A stretch of DNA of 64,000 nt from Pimelobacter simplex (GTDB taxonomy: Bacteria > Actinomycetota > Actinomycetes > Propionibacteriales > Nocardioidaceae). This document shows, piece by piece, positions 8,564 through 17,179 of the stretch. Under the pieces are notes generated by a model. That model did no database searches. It saw only the letters and a program-made list of their open reading frames with translations, and was not told the DNA's origin. Both the position numbers and the translations under genes were made by a program. Location: assembly GCF_024662235.1 (NCBI RefSeq), contig NZ_CP096276.1:5022001-5086000 (forward strand), read 5' to 3'. Within the stretch, counting starts at the first letter, position 1; the number at the start of each line of letters is the position of its first letter.

Positions 8564-9216
8564 CGATCCGCGTGCTGGTGGCCGACGACCAGGACCTGGT
8601 CCGCACCGGCCTCGCGATGATCCTCGACGACCAGCCCGACATCGAGGTCGTCGGCCAGGCTGCCGACGGCACCACCGCCGTCGCGCTGGCCCAGCGACTC
8701 CGCCCCGACGTCTGCCTGGTCGACATCCGGATGCCCGGGCTGGACGGCATCGAGGTGACCGAGGTCCTCGCCGGGCGGGACGTCGCGGACCCGATCGCCG
8801 TCGTGGTGATCACGACCTTCGATCTGGACGAGTACGTCCACGGCGCGCTCCGGGCCGGCGCCCGGGGCTTCCTCCTCAAGGACGCCGGCCCCGAGCTGCT
8901 GGTGCAGGCCGTCCACGCCGCGGCCGCCGGCGACGCGCTGATCGCGCCCAACGTCACCCGGCGGCTGCTGGAGACCCTCGCGGCAGCGGCCCCGGCCCGG
9001 CGCCGTACGCCACCGGTGGAGCGGCTGACCCAGCGCGAGGAGGAGGTGCTCCGGCTGGTCGCCGTCGGGCGGACCAACGCCGAGATCGCCGGGGAGCTGT
9101 TCATCAGCCTGACGACCGCCAAGACCCATGTCGCGAGCCTGCTGACCAAGATCGGGGTCCGGAACCGGGTCGAGGTCGCGATGTGGGCCTACGAGACCGG
9201 CCGGGTGGGGCGCTGA
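8560..9216 (+). CDS. Response regulator, NarL/LuxR family
   Basis: 218 residues. The receiver domain has acidic DD at 9-10, phospho-acceptor Asp55 (VDIRMPG) and a Lys in FLLKDAGPE. The C-terminal LuxR helix-turn-helix (LTQREEEVLRLVAVGRTNAEI) sits at about 148-200. It is the cognate regulator of the upstream kinase, as the 4-base overlap shows. Probable targets are its own promoter and the divergent ABC exporter; this is inferred from gene order only. Confidence 0.92.
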   Translation: MTIRVLVADDQDLVRTGLAMILDDQPDIEVVGQAADGTTAVALAQRLRPDVCLVDIRMPGLDGIEVTEVLAGRDVADPIAVVVITTFDLDEYVHGALRAGARGFLLKDAGPELLVQAVHAAAAGDALIAPNVTRRLLETLAAAAPARRRTPPVERLTQREEEVLRLVAVGRTNAEIAGELFISLTTAKTHVASLLTKIGVRNRVEVAMWAYETGRVGR

Positions 9217-9257
9217 GCCGGGTTTCACCTGCTCGTCGGCTGGTTACGGTCCGGGGC

Positions 9258-10304
9258 ATGGCGCGGAAACGAAAGACGCTCCCCAAGGACTTCGGCGACC
9301 TTCTCAAGGCCGGCGACCTCGCGGCCTTGAGAGCCGTCTTCGACAGGTGCGAGCTCGACGCCCGCGGCGGCTACGGCAAGGGGACGGCGCTCAGCTTCGC
9401 CGACTGTCCCGACGAGCTGGCGCGCTGGTTGGTGGGGGAGGGGCTCGAGGTGGACGCGGTGAATCTCACTGCCGAGCGCACGCCCTTGCACGACCGGGCG
9501 TCGTACTGGCCCTCGATCGCGGTGCTCATCGAGCTCGGGGCGGGCGTCGACGCGCGCGACAAGTCGGGGACCACGGTGCTGCACACGGCGGTCACCAAGC
9601 CGCACCACGTGGCGCTGCTCCTCGCCGCGGGAGCCGAGGTGGACCCGGTCGACGGCCAGGGGAGCACGCCGCTGCGGTCCGGGCTGGTCCGGTGCAGCAA
9701 CATCGAGATCGCCGCCATCGCGGAGTCGGTGACGCTGCTGCTCGCAGCGGGCGCGGCCGTGCCGGAGGACGTCGACGCGCTCGTGACCCGGATCGGGACC
9801 GACTTCGAGTTCCACCGCTCGAACTTCAACAACGACCTCGTCACCGCGACCGCTGCCGGGCTGCAGCGGCTCTACGAGCTCTTCGACGTGGCGCCGGTGC
9901 CGAGTCGGGTGACCCACGACGGGCGCTCGCGCATCGAGGTCACCGCGACGGACGTCGACGGTCAGTACGCCGAGCTGTGGGCGCTCCTGGTCCCGTCGTC
10001 CGGTCCGGCCGGCATCGTGCAGGGCGAGGTGCTGCGGATCGCCGGCAAGCTCGCGCGCGAGATCGGGGGCAACGGGTCGGTGAACTGGTCCGACGACTTC
10101 CGGGCGATGACCGACGCGCTCGGCGCCCACCTCGCGTCCGGGCGTGCGGTGACGAACCTGGACGAGCTCGCCCCGATCCTCCGGCGGATCAGGACCGGCC
10201 ACGCGGAGGACCCCGACCTCGGCAGCATGCAGGACGCGGCCGTGGCCTGGATCCTCGCCAACCCGGACCCGACGCCGCTGGCCGCGCCGTCGTACCGGCA
10301 CTGA
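9258..10304 (+). CDS. Ankyrin-repeat protein
   Basis: 348 residues. The N-terminal ~160 residues contain ankyrin-type helices (TPLHDRASYWPSIAVLIELGAGVDARDKSG, split in the usual TPLH...G-D-DG pattern, then TVLHTAVTKPHHVALLLAAGAEVD). The C-terminal half is not recognised. There is no signal peptide. Ankyrin repeats mediate protein binding, but nothing shows the partner. The protein is convergent with the MFS gene at 10324-11537. The opposite-strand MFS frame stays open through this entire gene, but the repeat motifs make this the real coding strand here. Confidence 0.8.
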   Translation: MARKRKTLPKDFGDLLKAGDLAALRAVFDRCELDARGGYGKGTALSFADCPDELARWLVGEGLEVDAVNLTAERTPLHDRASYWPSIAVLIELGAGVDARDKSGTTVLHTAVTKPHHVALLLAAGAEVDPVDGQGSTPLRSGLVRCSNIEIAAIAESVTLLLAAGAAVPEDVDALVTRIGTDFEFHRSNFNNDLVTATAAGLQRLYELFDVAPVPSRVTHDGRSRIEVTATDVDGQYAELWALLVPSSGPAGIVQGEVLRIAGKLAREIGGNGSVNWSDDFRAMTDALGAHLASGRAVTNLDELAPILRRIRTGHAEDPDLGSMQDAAVAWILANPDPTPLAAPSYRH

Positions 10305-10323
10305 GCGCGGTGGCGGCGGTGGC

Positions 10324-11537
10324 TCAGACCGGCCGCACGCAGCTGCACTGACCCGCGGCCACAGCACCAGCGCCGCGACCGCGCCGAGCGCCGCGAGCAC
10401 CGCGAGGATCGACCAGGCGGGGGTGAGGCCGGCGTTCGTGCCGACCCAGCCCGCGATGGGGTAGGTGACCAGCCAGGCCAGGTGGGACAGCGAGAACTGG
10501 GCGGCGAAGACCTCGGGGAGGGCGTCGGGCTCGACGGCGCCGCGCAGGACGCGTCCGGTGGGGGTGACGATGAGGGCCATGCCGCCGCCGATCAGGACCC
10601 AGACGACGGCGGTGGCGGGCCAGGACGTGGCGTCGGTCGCGGTCAGGGTCACCGCGCCGACGACCCCGGCCACGAGGACGCCCGCGCCGGTCATCATCAC
10701 GGCGCGGTCGGCGACCCGGTCGAGGACGCGGGGGAGGGCGAGGGCGACGAGAAGGGTGCCGGTGCCGGAGGCGGCGAGCATCCAGGCGACGGCGGCCTGG
10801 CTGCCGCCGAGGACGTCGCGCACGTAGTTGACCGTGCTGACCACGACGATCGCGCCGGCCGCGGCGACGACGAGGTTCAGGGCGAGGATGCCGCGCAGGC
10901 GGGGGATGCGGGCGAAGAGGCGGGTGCCGGAGGCGACGCGGTCCCAGGCGTTGGTGTGGGTGCTGGGGCGGGCGTTCGGGATCCGGGTCGAGAGCACGAG
11001 CCAGGCGGAGGCCGCGAAGCCGATCGAGGTGCCGACGAAGAGCCAGTTGAACGTCAGGAACGTCAGGGCGACGGCGGCCAGGACCGGGCTGAGCAGGCTC
11101 TCCATCGTGTACGCCACCTGGGACGCCGAGAGGGCGCGGGTGTAGTCGGCCTCGTCGGTGACCAGGTCGGGGATGACGGCCTGGAAGGTCGGGGTGAACG
11201 CCGCCGACGCCGACTGGAGCACGGCGATCAGCACGTAGATGTGCCACACCTCGCTGATGAACGGCAGCGCGAGCACCACGCCGGCGCGGACCACGTCGAG
11301 GGCGACCAGGAACAGGCGCCGGGGCAGCCGGTCGACGTACGCCGCGGCGAGGGGGGCGATGACGACGTACACGACCATCTTGATGGTCAGCGCCGTCCCG
11401 AGGACCGCGCCGGCGTCGGGGCCGGCGAGCTCGTAGGCGAGCAGCCCGAGCGCGACGGTGGCCAGCCCGGTGCCGAACAGCGCGATGATCTGGGCGCTGA
11501 ACAGCCGGCGGTAGTCGCGGATCTGGAACACGCTCAC
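10324..11537 (-). CDS. MFS transporter with apparent 3'-end frameshift
   Basis: GTG start at 11537 with a good SD (GGAAGGGGAG). About 395 residues with 12 predicted membrane helices and the loop motif VDRLPRR identify a DHA-type MFS exporter. After the last helix (LVLWPR, near 10370) the frame has no stop until 9225, which would give 770 residues running antisense through the ankyrin gene. The alternative frame ends at 10324 with a short tail containing CSC. I therefore place the natural end at 10324 and suspect a one-base indel between ~10325 and ~10390. A CsoR-type operator lies 35 bases upstream of the start, hinting at metal- or sulfide-linked induction. Confidence 0.72.
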
Positions 11538-11571
11538 GGCGCTCCCCTTCCTGGTCGGGTGGCCTGAGCAT

Positions 11572-11588
11572 ATACCCCCTAGGGGTAT
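11572..11588. promoter_or_regulatory. CsoR-family operator candidate
   Basis: ATACCCC-CTA-GGGGTAT is a perfect 7-base inverted repeat with a 3-base centre. It matches the known form of CsoR-family operators (TACCCC...GGGGTA) used in copper or persulfide sensing. It lies 35 bases upstream of the MFS GTG and 75 bases upstream of the divergent pucR-type gene. No csoR gene is in the window. Confidence 0.6.
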
Positions 11589-11662
11589 CTGTCGAGATGA
11601 GCGCGACCGACCGGGGCGGATAGCCTGCGGGCACGTCCCGGTCCCCTCGCCGAAGGTCCGCC

Positions 11663-13120
11663 ATGCCCGTCCCCACCGTCGCGTCGCTGTGCGCCACGCT
11701 GGGCCACCACCTGGTGCCCGCGGCGGGCTTCGAGGCGCCGGCCACCGAGGTGACGGCGGTCCACATCAGCGAGCTGCTGGAGCCGGGGGCCTACCTGTCG
11801 GGGGGCGAGCTGCTGCTGACGACGGGACTGGCGCTGCCCGCGGACGACGCCGGCTGCACCGCGTACGTCGAGCGGGTGCGGGCCGCGGGGGTCTCGGCCC
11901 TCGCGCTGGGCCTGGGCCCCGTGCACCGTACGGCGCCCGCGAGCCTGGTCCACGCCTGCCGGGCGCTCGGCGTCCCCCTGCTCGTGGTCCCGGCCGCGAC
12001 GCCCTTCCTCGTCGTCTCCCGCGCCTACTGGACCGCCCGCTCCCGGACGACGGAGCGCCGCCTCCACGACGTCGTCACCGCGCACCGGTCGCTGGTCGAG
12101 GCCGCCACCGCGCCCGACCCGGCGACCGCCGTGCTGGGCCGGTTGGCGCGGTGGCTGGACGGGTGGGCGGTGCTGCTCGATGCCGACGGCGAGGTGGCGC
12201 TGGCGCAGCCGGACGTCGCGGCCGACGAGCTGCAGGTCCTCGCCGCGGAGGTCGCGCGGCTGGAGATCGCGGGCGTGCACTCCTCGGCGTCGTTCGTGGT
12301 GGGCGAACGGGTGGTGGTCGTCTTCCCCCTCGCCGTCGGCAGCCAAGTGGTGGGCTTCCTGGCGGCCGGTGGCCGGCGCCAGATGGACGCGGCGCAGCGC
12401 CAGGTGGTGCACACCGCGGTGGCGCTGCTCAGCCTCGACGCCGTGCGCCGACGGCAGGTCGCGTCGGCGACGGCGGCGACCCGGCGCTGCGTGGCGCTGC
12501 TCCTCGACCTCGGGCTGGTCGACGCGGCCCGCCGTCTCGCGGCGGTGAGCGAGTGCCCGCCGCCCGCGCGTGAGGTCGCGGTGCTCGTGGTCCGCGGGCG
12601 CGACACGGAGGTGCTGCTCGAGGTCGTCGAGCGGTGGTGCCCCGGCGGGCTCGGCGTCCTGGAGGACCGGACGTCGGCGTGGTTCTTCCTGCCGGCCGGG
12701 CACGGTCCGGTCGCCGACCTGCGCCGCCGGCTCGACGCGGTCGACCCGTCGGCGGTGCTGGTGCTCTCGGACCTGGTCGCGGTCGAGGGCGCCGGGGTGG
12801 TGCGGGCGCGGCTGGTCCAGGAGGCTCAGGCGCTCGAGCCCGGCGCGAGCGTCGACCTGCGCCGCGACGCCGCCCGGACGGTGGCCGCGGCGGTCGACCG
12901 CTTCGTCGCGGAGGCGGGCGCCGAGCAGGCCGCGGCGCTGGTCGCCTTCCTGCGGCACCGCGGGCACTGGGGTGCCGCCGCGGACGCGCTCGGGCTGCAC
13001 CGCAACACCCTGCGCTACCGGGTGGACCGCGCGGTCGAGGTGCTGGGCCTCGACCTCGACGACCCCGACGTCGCCGCCGAGACCTGGTTGGCCCTGCGGG
13101 ACCGCGGTCTGACCCGCTGA
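11663..13120 (+). CDS. PucR-family transcriptional regulator
   Basis: 485 residues. The N-terminal PucR domain (SELLEPGAYLSGGELLLTTG) is followed by a GGDEF-like middle region. The C-terminal PucR-type helix-turn-helix (HRGHWGAAADALGLHRNTLRYRVDR, in pieces) lies at about 430-470. Family members control purine, amino acid and GABA-type catabolism, and they often sit beside an aminotransferase and aldehyde dehydrogenase. The gabT-ALDH-CoA transferase-gcdH operon begins 104 bases downstream on the same strand. Regulation of that operon is the natural inference. Confidence 0.88.
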   Translation: MPVPTVASLCATLGHHLVPAAGFEAPATEVTAVHISELLEPGAYLSGGELLLTTGLALPADDAGCTAYVERVRAAGVSALALGLGPVHRTAPASLVHACRALGVPLLVVPAATPFLVVSRAYWTARSRTTERRLHDVVTAHRSLVEAATAPDPATAVLGRLARWLDGWAVLLDADGEVALAQPDVAADELQVLAAEVARLEIAGVHSSASFVVGERVVVVFPLAVGSQVVGFLAAGGRRQMDAAQRQVVHTAVALLSLDAVRRRQVASATAATRRCVALLLDLGLVDAARRLAAVSECPPPAREVAVLVVRGRDTEVLLEVVERWCPGGLGVLEDRTSAWFFLPAGHGPVADLRRRLDAVDPSAVLVLSDLVAVEGAGVVRARLVQEAQALEPGASVDLRRDAARTVAAAVDRFVAEAGAEQAAALVAFLRHRGHWGAAADALGLHRNTLRYRVDRAVEVLGLDLDDPDVAAETWLALRDRGLTR

Positions 13121-13224
13121 TCTTCGGCATTCCGACAGAACCGTCGTCGATTTCGTCAGGATCGCCCAAGACGCTGCGCCCCGCGCGCCCTACGGTCGCT
13201 CTCGTCCACCACGGAGGGAGCACC

Positions 13225-14559
13225 ATGTCGATGCCGCAGCAGCGCCGGATCCTGGCGACGGCCATCCCCGGCCCCCGCTCGCGCGAGCGCCAGACCCGAC
13301 GCCAGGCCGAGCTCGCCGACGGCCTCGGTACGACGATGCCGGTCTTCGTCGACCGCGCCGGCGGCGGGATCATCGTCGACGTCGACGACAACCACATCAT
13401 CGACCTGGCCTCCGGCATCGCGGTGACAAGCGTGGGCGCCGCGCACCCCGAGGTCGCGCACCGGATCGCCGAGCAGGCCGAGCGGTTCACGCACACCTGC
13501 TTCCTCGTCACCCAGTACGACGGCTTCGTCGACGTCGCCGCGGCCCTCAACCGGCTCACGCCGGGCGAGCACGCGAAGAAGACCGCGCTGTTCAGCACCG
13601 GCGCCGAGGCGGTCGAGAACGCGATCAAGATCGCCCGCGTCGCGACCGGGCGCAGCGCGGTCGTCGTGCTCGGCCACGCCTACCACGGGCGGACCAGCCT
13701 GACGATGGCGATGACGGCGAAGAACGTCCCGTACAAGCAGGGCTTCGGGCCGCTCGCGCCGGAGGTCCACCGGGTGCCGTCGCCGTACCCGTACCGCTGG
13801 CCGTCGGGTCCCGAGCGCGCCGCGGACGAGGCGTTCGCCGCGCTGCGCGAGATCGTCACGACCCAGATCGGGGCCACCAACGTGGCGGCGATCGTGGCGG
13901 AGCCGATCCAGGGCGAGGGCGGGTTCATCGTGCCGCCGCCGGGCTACCTCGCAGCGGTCCGGGAGTTCGCGACCGAGCACGGCATCGTATTCGTCGCCGA
14001 CGAGATCCAGACCGGGCTCGCCCGGACGGGCGCGATGTTCGCGTGCGAGCACGAGGGCGTCGTCCCGGACCTGATCACCACGGCCAAGGCGCTCGCCGGC
14101 GGCATGCCGCTCGCCGCGGTCACCGGCCGCGCCGAGCTGATGGACGCGGTCCCGGCCGGCGGCCTCGGCGGCACGTACGCCGGCAACCCGGTCGCGTGCG
14201 CTGCCGCGCTCGCGGCCCTTGACGTGATCGAGTCCGAGGACCTCGTCGCCCGCGCCCGTGCCATCGAGGACCGGGTCCGGCCCCGGCTGGAGCAGCTCGT
14301 CGCGCCGGGCAGCGTCGTCGGCGAGGTGCGCGGCCGTGGCGCGATGCTCGCGATCGAGCTCGTGAAGCCGGGCACCACCGAGCCGGCCCCCGAGCTGGCC
14401 AAGGCGATCGCCGAGCGCTGCCACCAGGAGGGCGTGCTCACGCTGGTCTGCGGCACGTTCGGCAACGTCATCCGGCTGCTGCCGCCGCTGGTGATCCCGT
14501 TCGACCTGCTCGACGAGGCGCTCGACGTGGTGGTCGACGCGGTGCGGAGCCTGGCATGA
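13225..14559 (+). CDS. gabT: 4-aminobutyrate / 5-aminovalerate aminotransferase
   Basis: 444 residues, class III PLP aminotransferase. GabT signatures are visible: STGAEAVENAIKIAR, the HAYHGRT segment, Asp259 (FVADEIQTG) that binds the PLP ring nitrogen, and Lys288 (TTAKALAGG) for the Schiff base. The ATG at 13225 has an SD (GGAGGG). It moves the amino group of an omega-amino acid to 2-oxoglutarate, giving a semialdehyde. Succinate semialdehyde (from GABA) or glutarate semialdehyde (from 5-aminovalerate) are both possible. The downstream glutaryl-CoA dehydrogenase favours the C5 route. Confidence 0.88.
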   Translation: MSMPQQRRILATAIPGPRSRERQTRRQAELADGLGTTMPVFVDRAGGGIIVDVDDNHIIDLASGIAVTSVGAAHPEVAHRIAEQAERFTHTCFLVTQYDGFVDVAAALNRLTPGEHAKKTALFSTGAEAVENAIKIARVATGRSAVVVLGHAYHGRTSLTMAMTAKNVPYKQGFGPLAPEVHRVPSPYPYRWPSGPERAADEAFAALREIVTTQIGATNVAAIVAEPIQGEGGFIVPPPGYLAAVREFATEHGIVFVADEIQTGLARTGAMFACEHEGVVPDLITTAKALAGGMPLAAVTGRAELMDAVPAGGLGGTYAGNPVACAAALAALDVIESEDLVARARAIEDRVRPRLEQLVAPGSVVGEVRGRGAMLAIELVKPGTTEPAPELAKAIAERCHQEGVLTLVCGTFGNVIRLLPPLVIPFDLLDEALDVVVDAVRSLA

Positions 14560-16040
14560 GCGTCACCTCCTTCGACCCGCGCACGGGTGCCGTCGTCGCG
14601 ACGGTCGCCGACACGAAGGACGCCGAGCTGCGGGCGGTCCTCGCCGCCGCGACGGCCGCGGCGCCGGTGCTGGCGGCGACGAGCCCGGCGCAGCGCCGTA
14701 CCTGGCTGCACGCGGTGGCGGACGCCCTCGAGTCCCACCGCGACGAGCTCGCCCGGCTGGCCGACCTGGAGACGGCGCTCGGCGTGGAGCGGCTCACCGG
14801 CGAGGTGACGCGCGCGGCCGGACAGCTGCGCTTCTACGCCGAGGTCGCCGCCGAGGGCTCGTACGTCGACGTCACCGTCGACGAGCCGACCGCGACCACG
14901 CCCGGGCTGGTGCGGGTCAACCGGCCGCTCGGTCCGGTCGCGGTCTTCGGGGCGAGCAACTTCCCGTTCGCGTTCAGCGTGCTCGGCAACGACACGGCGA
15001 CGGCGCTCGCGGCCGGCTGCCCGGTCGTCGCCAAGGCGCATCCCGCCCACGCCGGTCTCTCGCTGCGCCAGGCCGAGATCGCGCGGGAGGCCCTCGCGGC
15101 GGCCGGCGCGCCGCGCGGCACGTTCGCGGTGGTCAGCGGCCACCAGGTGGGCGTCGACCTGGTCCGGGCGCCGGAGATCACGGCGGTCGGCTTCACCGGC
15201 TCGCAGGCGGGCGGGATGGCGCTGTGGCGGATCGCCCACGAGCGCGACGTCGTCATCCCCGTGTACGCCGAGATGGGCACGGTCAACCCGGTCGTCGTCA
15301 CCGCGGCCGGCGTCCGGGACATCGAGGCCGTCGCGAAGGGTCTCGTCGGCTCGTTCACGCTCGGCAGCGGGCAGTTCTGCACCAAGCCCGGACTCCTCCT
15401 CGCCCCGGCCGGCGCGGGCGCGGCGCAGGCAGTCGCGGACGCGCTGCGGTCCGCCGCTCCGGAGCCCGTGATGCTGACCAGCGCGATCGCGGACGGCGTC
15501 CGCACCGGCCTCGCCGCGATGGTGGCGGCGGGTGCCGAGGTGATCGCCGAAGTGCCGGCCGCGGGGGCCGGGTGGTCCGCACCGGCTGCCGTCCTCGCCG
15601 CCCCGGCGGCCGCGCTGGCACCGGGGAGCCGGCTGCTGGAGGAGACCTTCGGTGCGGTCGTCCTCGTCGTCGAGTACGCCGACACCGCGGACCTCGCCGC
15701 CGTCCTCCGCCGGCTCCAGCCGTCGCTCGCCGCGAGCGTGTTCACCGGCGGTGCCGAGGACGACCAGGCCGGGCAGGTCGTCAGCCTGCTCAGCGGCCAG
15801 GTCGGCCGGGTCGCCGTCGACGCGTGGCCCACGGGCGTCGCGTTCACCTGGGCGCAGCAGCACGGCGGCCCCTGGCCGGCGACCTCCGCGCCGGCCGCGA
15901 CCTCGGTCGGAGCCGCGGGACTCGCGCGGTTCGTGCGCCCGGTCGCCTACCAGTCCGCGCCCGACGCCTGGCTCCCGCCGGAGGCGCAGGCCGCCAACCC
16001 GTGGGGCCTCCCGCGCCGCGTCGACGGGAAGCGGCCGTGA
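14556..16040 (+). CDS. NAD(P)-dependent semialdehyde dehydrogenase (ALDH family)
   Basis: 494 residues. ALDH residues are in place: Asn135 (FGASNFPFAF), Glu239 (AEMGTVNP) and catalytic Cys275 (GSGQFCTKPG). The FGASNFPFAFSV and AEMGTVNP variants resemble the 2-oxoglutarate-semialdehyde dehydrogenase branch rather than classic GabD. Its ATG overlaps the gabT stop (ATGA), so its substrate is most likely the semialdehyde made by that aminotransferase, oxidised to the dicarboxylate (glutarate or succinate). The substrate is inferred from context. Confidence 0.85.
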   Translation: MSVTSFDPRTGAVVATVADTKDAELRAVLAAATAAAPVLAATSPAQRRTWLHAVADALESHRDELARLADLETALGVERLTGEVTRAAGQLRFYAEVAAEGSYVDVTVDEPTATTPGLVRVNRPLGPVAVFGASNFPFAFSVLGNDTATALAAGCPVVAKAHPAHAGLSLRQAEIAREALAAAGAPRGTFAVVSGHQVGVDLVRAPEITAVGFTGSQAGGMALWRIAHERDVVIPVYAEMGTVNPVVVTAAGVRDIEAVAKGLVGSFTLGSGQFCTKPGLLLAPAGAGAAQAVADALRSAAPEPVMLTSAIADGVRTGLAAMVAAGAEVIAEVPAAGAGWSAPAAVLAAPAAALAPGSRLLEETFGAVVLVVEYADTADLAAVLRRLQPSLAASVFTGGAEDDQAGQVVSLLSGQVGRVAVDAWPTGVAFTWAQQHGGPWPATSAPAATSVGAAGLARFVRPVAYQSAPDAWLPPEAQAANPWGLPRRVDGKRP

Positions 16041-17179
16041 CCGGCCCCCTCGACGGCGTCCTCGTCGCCGACTTCAGCCGGGTACTCGCCGGCCCCCTCG
16101 CCGCGTCCACCCTGGCCGACCTCGGCGCGGAGGTGATCAAGGTCGAGCGACCTGGCGTCGGCGACGACACCCGGCACTGGGGGCCACCCTGGACCGACAC
16201 GTCGAGCTCGTACTTCGCGTGCGCCAACCGCTCCAAGAAGTCGGTCGAGCTCGACCTCGCCGACCCGGCCGACCTCGCCGTCGCCCGTGAGCTCGCCGCG
16301 CGCTGCGACGTCCTCATCGAGAACTTCAAGGCGGGGACGCTCGAGCGCCACGGCCTCGGGTACGCCGCGGTCGCGGCCGCCAACCCGGGCGTGGTCTACG
16401 CGTCCATCACCGGCTTCGGCAGCGGCGGCGGGGCCGAGCTCGCGGGCTACGACTTCCTGGTCCAGGCCGTCGGCGGGCTGATGAGCGTGACCGGGCCGCC
16501 GGGGGAGCCGACCAAGGCGGGCGTCGCGCTGGTCGACGTACTGACGTCGAAGGACGCGGTCACCGGCATCCTCGCCGCCCTGCACGCCCGGACCGCGACC
16601 GGACGCGGGCAGCGGGTGGAGGTGAACCTCCTGTCGAGCCTGCTCGGCTCGCTCGCGAACCAGGCGTCGGCGTACCTGACGACGGGGGAGGCGCCGCGCG
16701 CGATGGGCAACCAGCACCCCTCGATCGCGCCCTACGAGACGCTGGCCGCGGCCGACGGCGCGCTTGCGGTCTGCTGCGGCAATGACGCCCAATTCGCCCG
16801 TCTGGTGGGGGTTCTGGGCATCCCGGGGCTCGCCGAGGACGCGCGCTTCCGGACCAACGCAGACCGGGTCGCCCACCGCGCCGACCTCGTCGCCGCCCTG
16901 GAGGCCGCGCTCGCCACGGACACCGTCGACGCGTGGGCGGAGCGCCTGGCCGGAGCCGGTCTTCCGGCCGGCAAGGTCGGCACCGTCGCCGACGGCTTCG
17001 CGCTCGCCGAGCGGCTCGGCCTGGAGCCGACCGTGGACGTGGGCGCCGGCGTACCTCGCCAGGTGCGCAGCCCGATCACGTTCTCGCAGACGCCCGTGAC
17101 CACCTACTCCGCTCCGCCTCGGCTGGGGGAGCACAACGACGACATCCGCAGCATGCTGAGCAAGGAGAACTCCCGATGA
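16037..17179 (+). CDS. CaiB/BaiF family CoA-transferase, probable succinyl-CoA:glutarate CoA-transferase
   Basis: 380 residues, GTG start overlapping the previous stop (GTGA). Family III CoA-transferase signatures are seen: DFSRVLAGPLAA, LGAEVIKVERPGVGDDTR, the IENFKAGTLERHGLGY block and a catalytic-type Asp in GVALVDVLTS. The GDDTR-WGPP segment and general layout resemble the SUGCT group that activates glutarate. It sits between a semialdehyde dehydrogenase and gcdH, so conversion of glutarate to glutaryl-CoA is the best fit. Other dicarboxylates cannot be excluded. Confidence 0.8.
   Translation: MTGPLDGVLVADFSRVLAGPLAASTLADLGAEVIKVERPGVGDDTRHWGPPWTDTSSSYFACANRSKKSVELDLADPADLAVARELAARCDVLIENFKAGTLERHGLGYAAVAAANPGVVYASITGFGSGGGAELAGYDFLVQAVGGLMSVTGPPGEPTKAGVALVDVLTSKDAVTGILAALHARTATGRGQRVEVNLLSSLLGSLANQASAYLTTGEAPRAMGNQHPSIAPYETLAAADGALAVCCGNDAQFARLVGVLGIPGLAEDARFRTNADRVAHRADLVAALEAALATDTVDAWAERLAGAGLPAGKVGTVADGFALAERLGLEPTVDVGAGVPRQVRSPITFSQTPVTTYSAPPRLGEHNDDIRSMLSKENSR

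Noticed and set aside
9225..10323. Long open extension of the MFS frame antisense to the ankyrin gene
   Set aside because: The translation is Arg/Gly/His-rich without membrane helices, and the opposite strand encodes clear ankyrin repeats. It is an open shadow frame produced by high GC.
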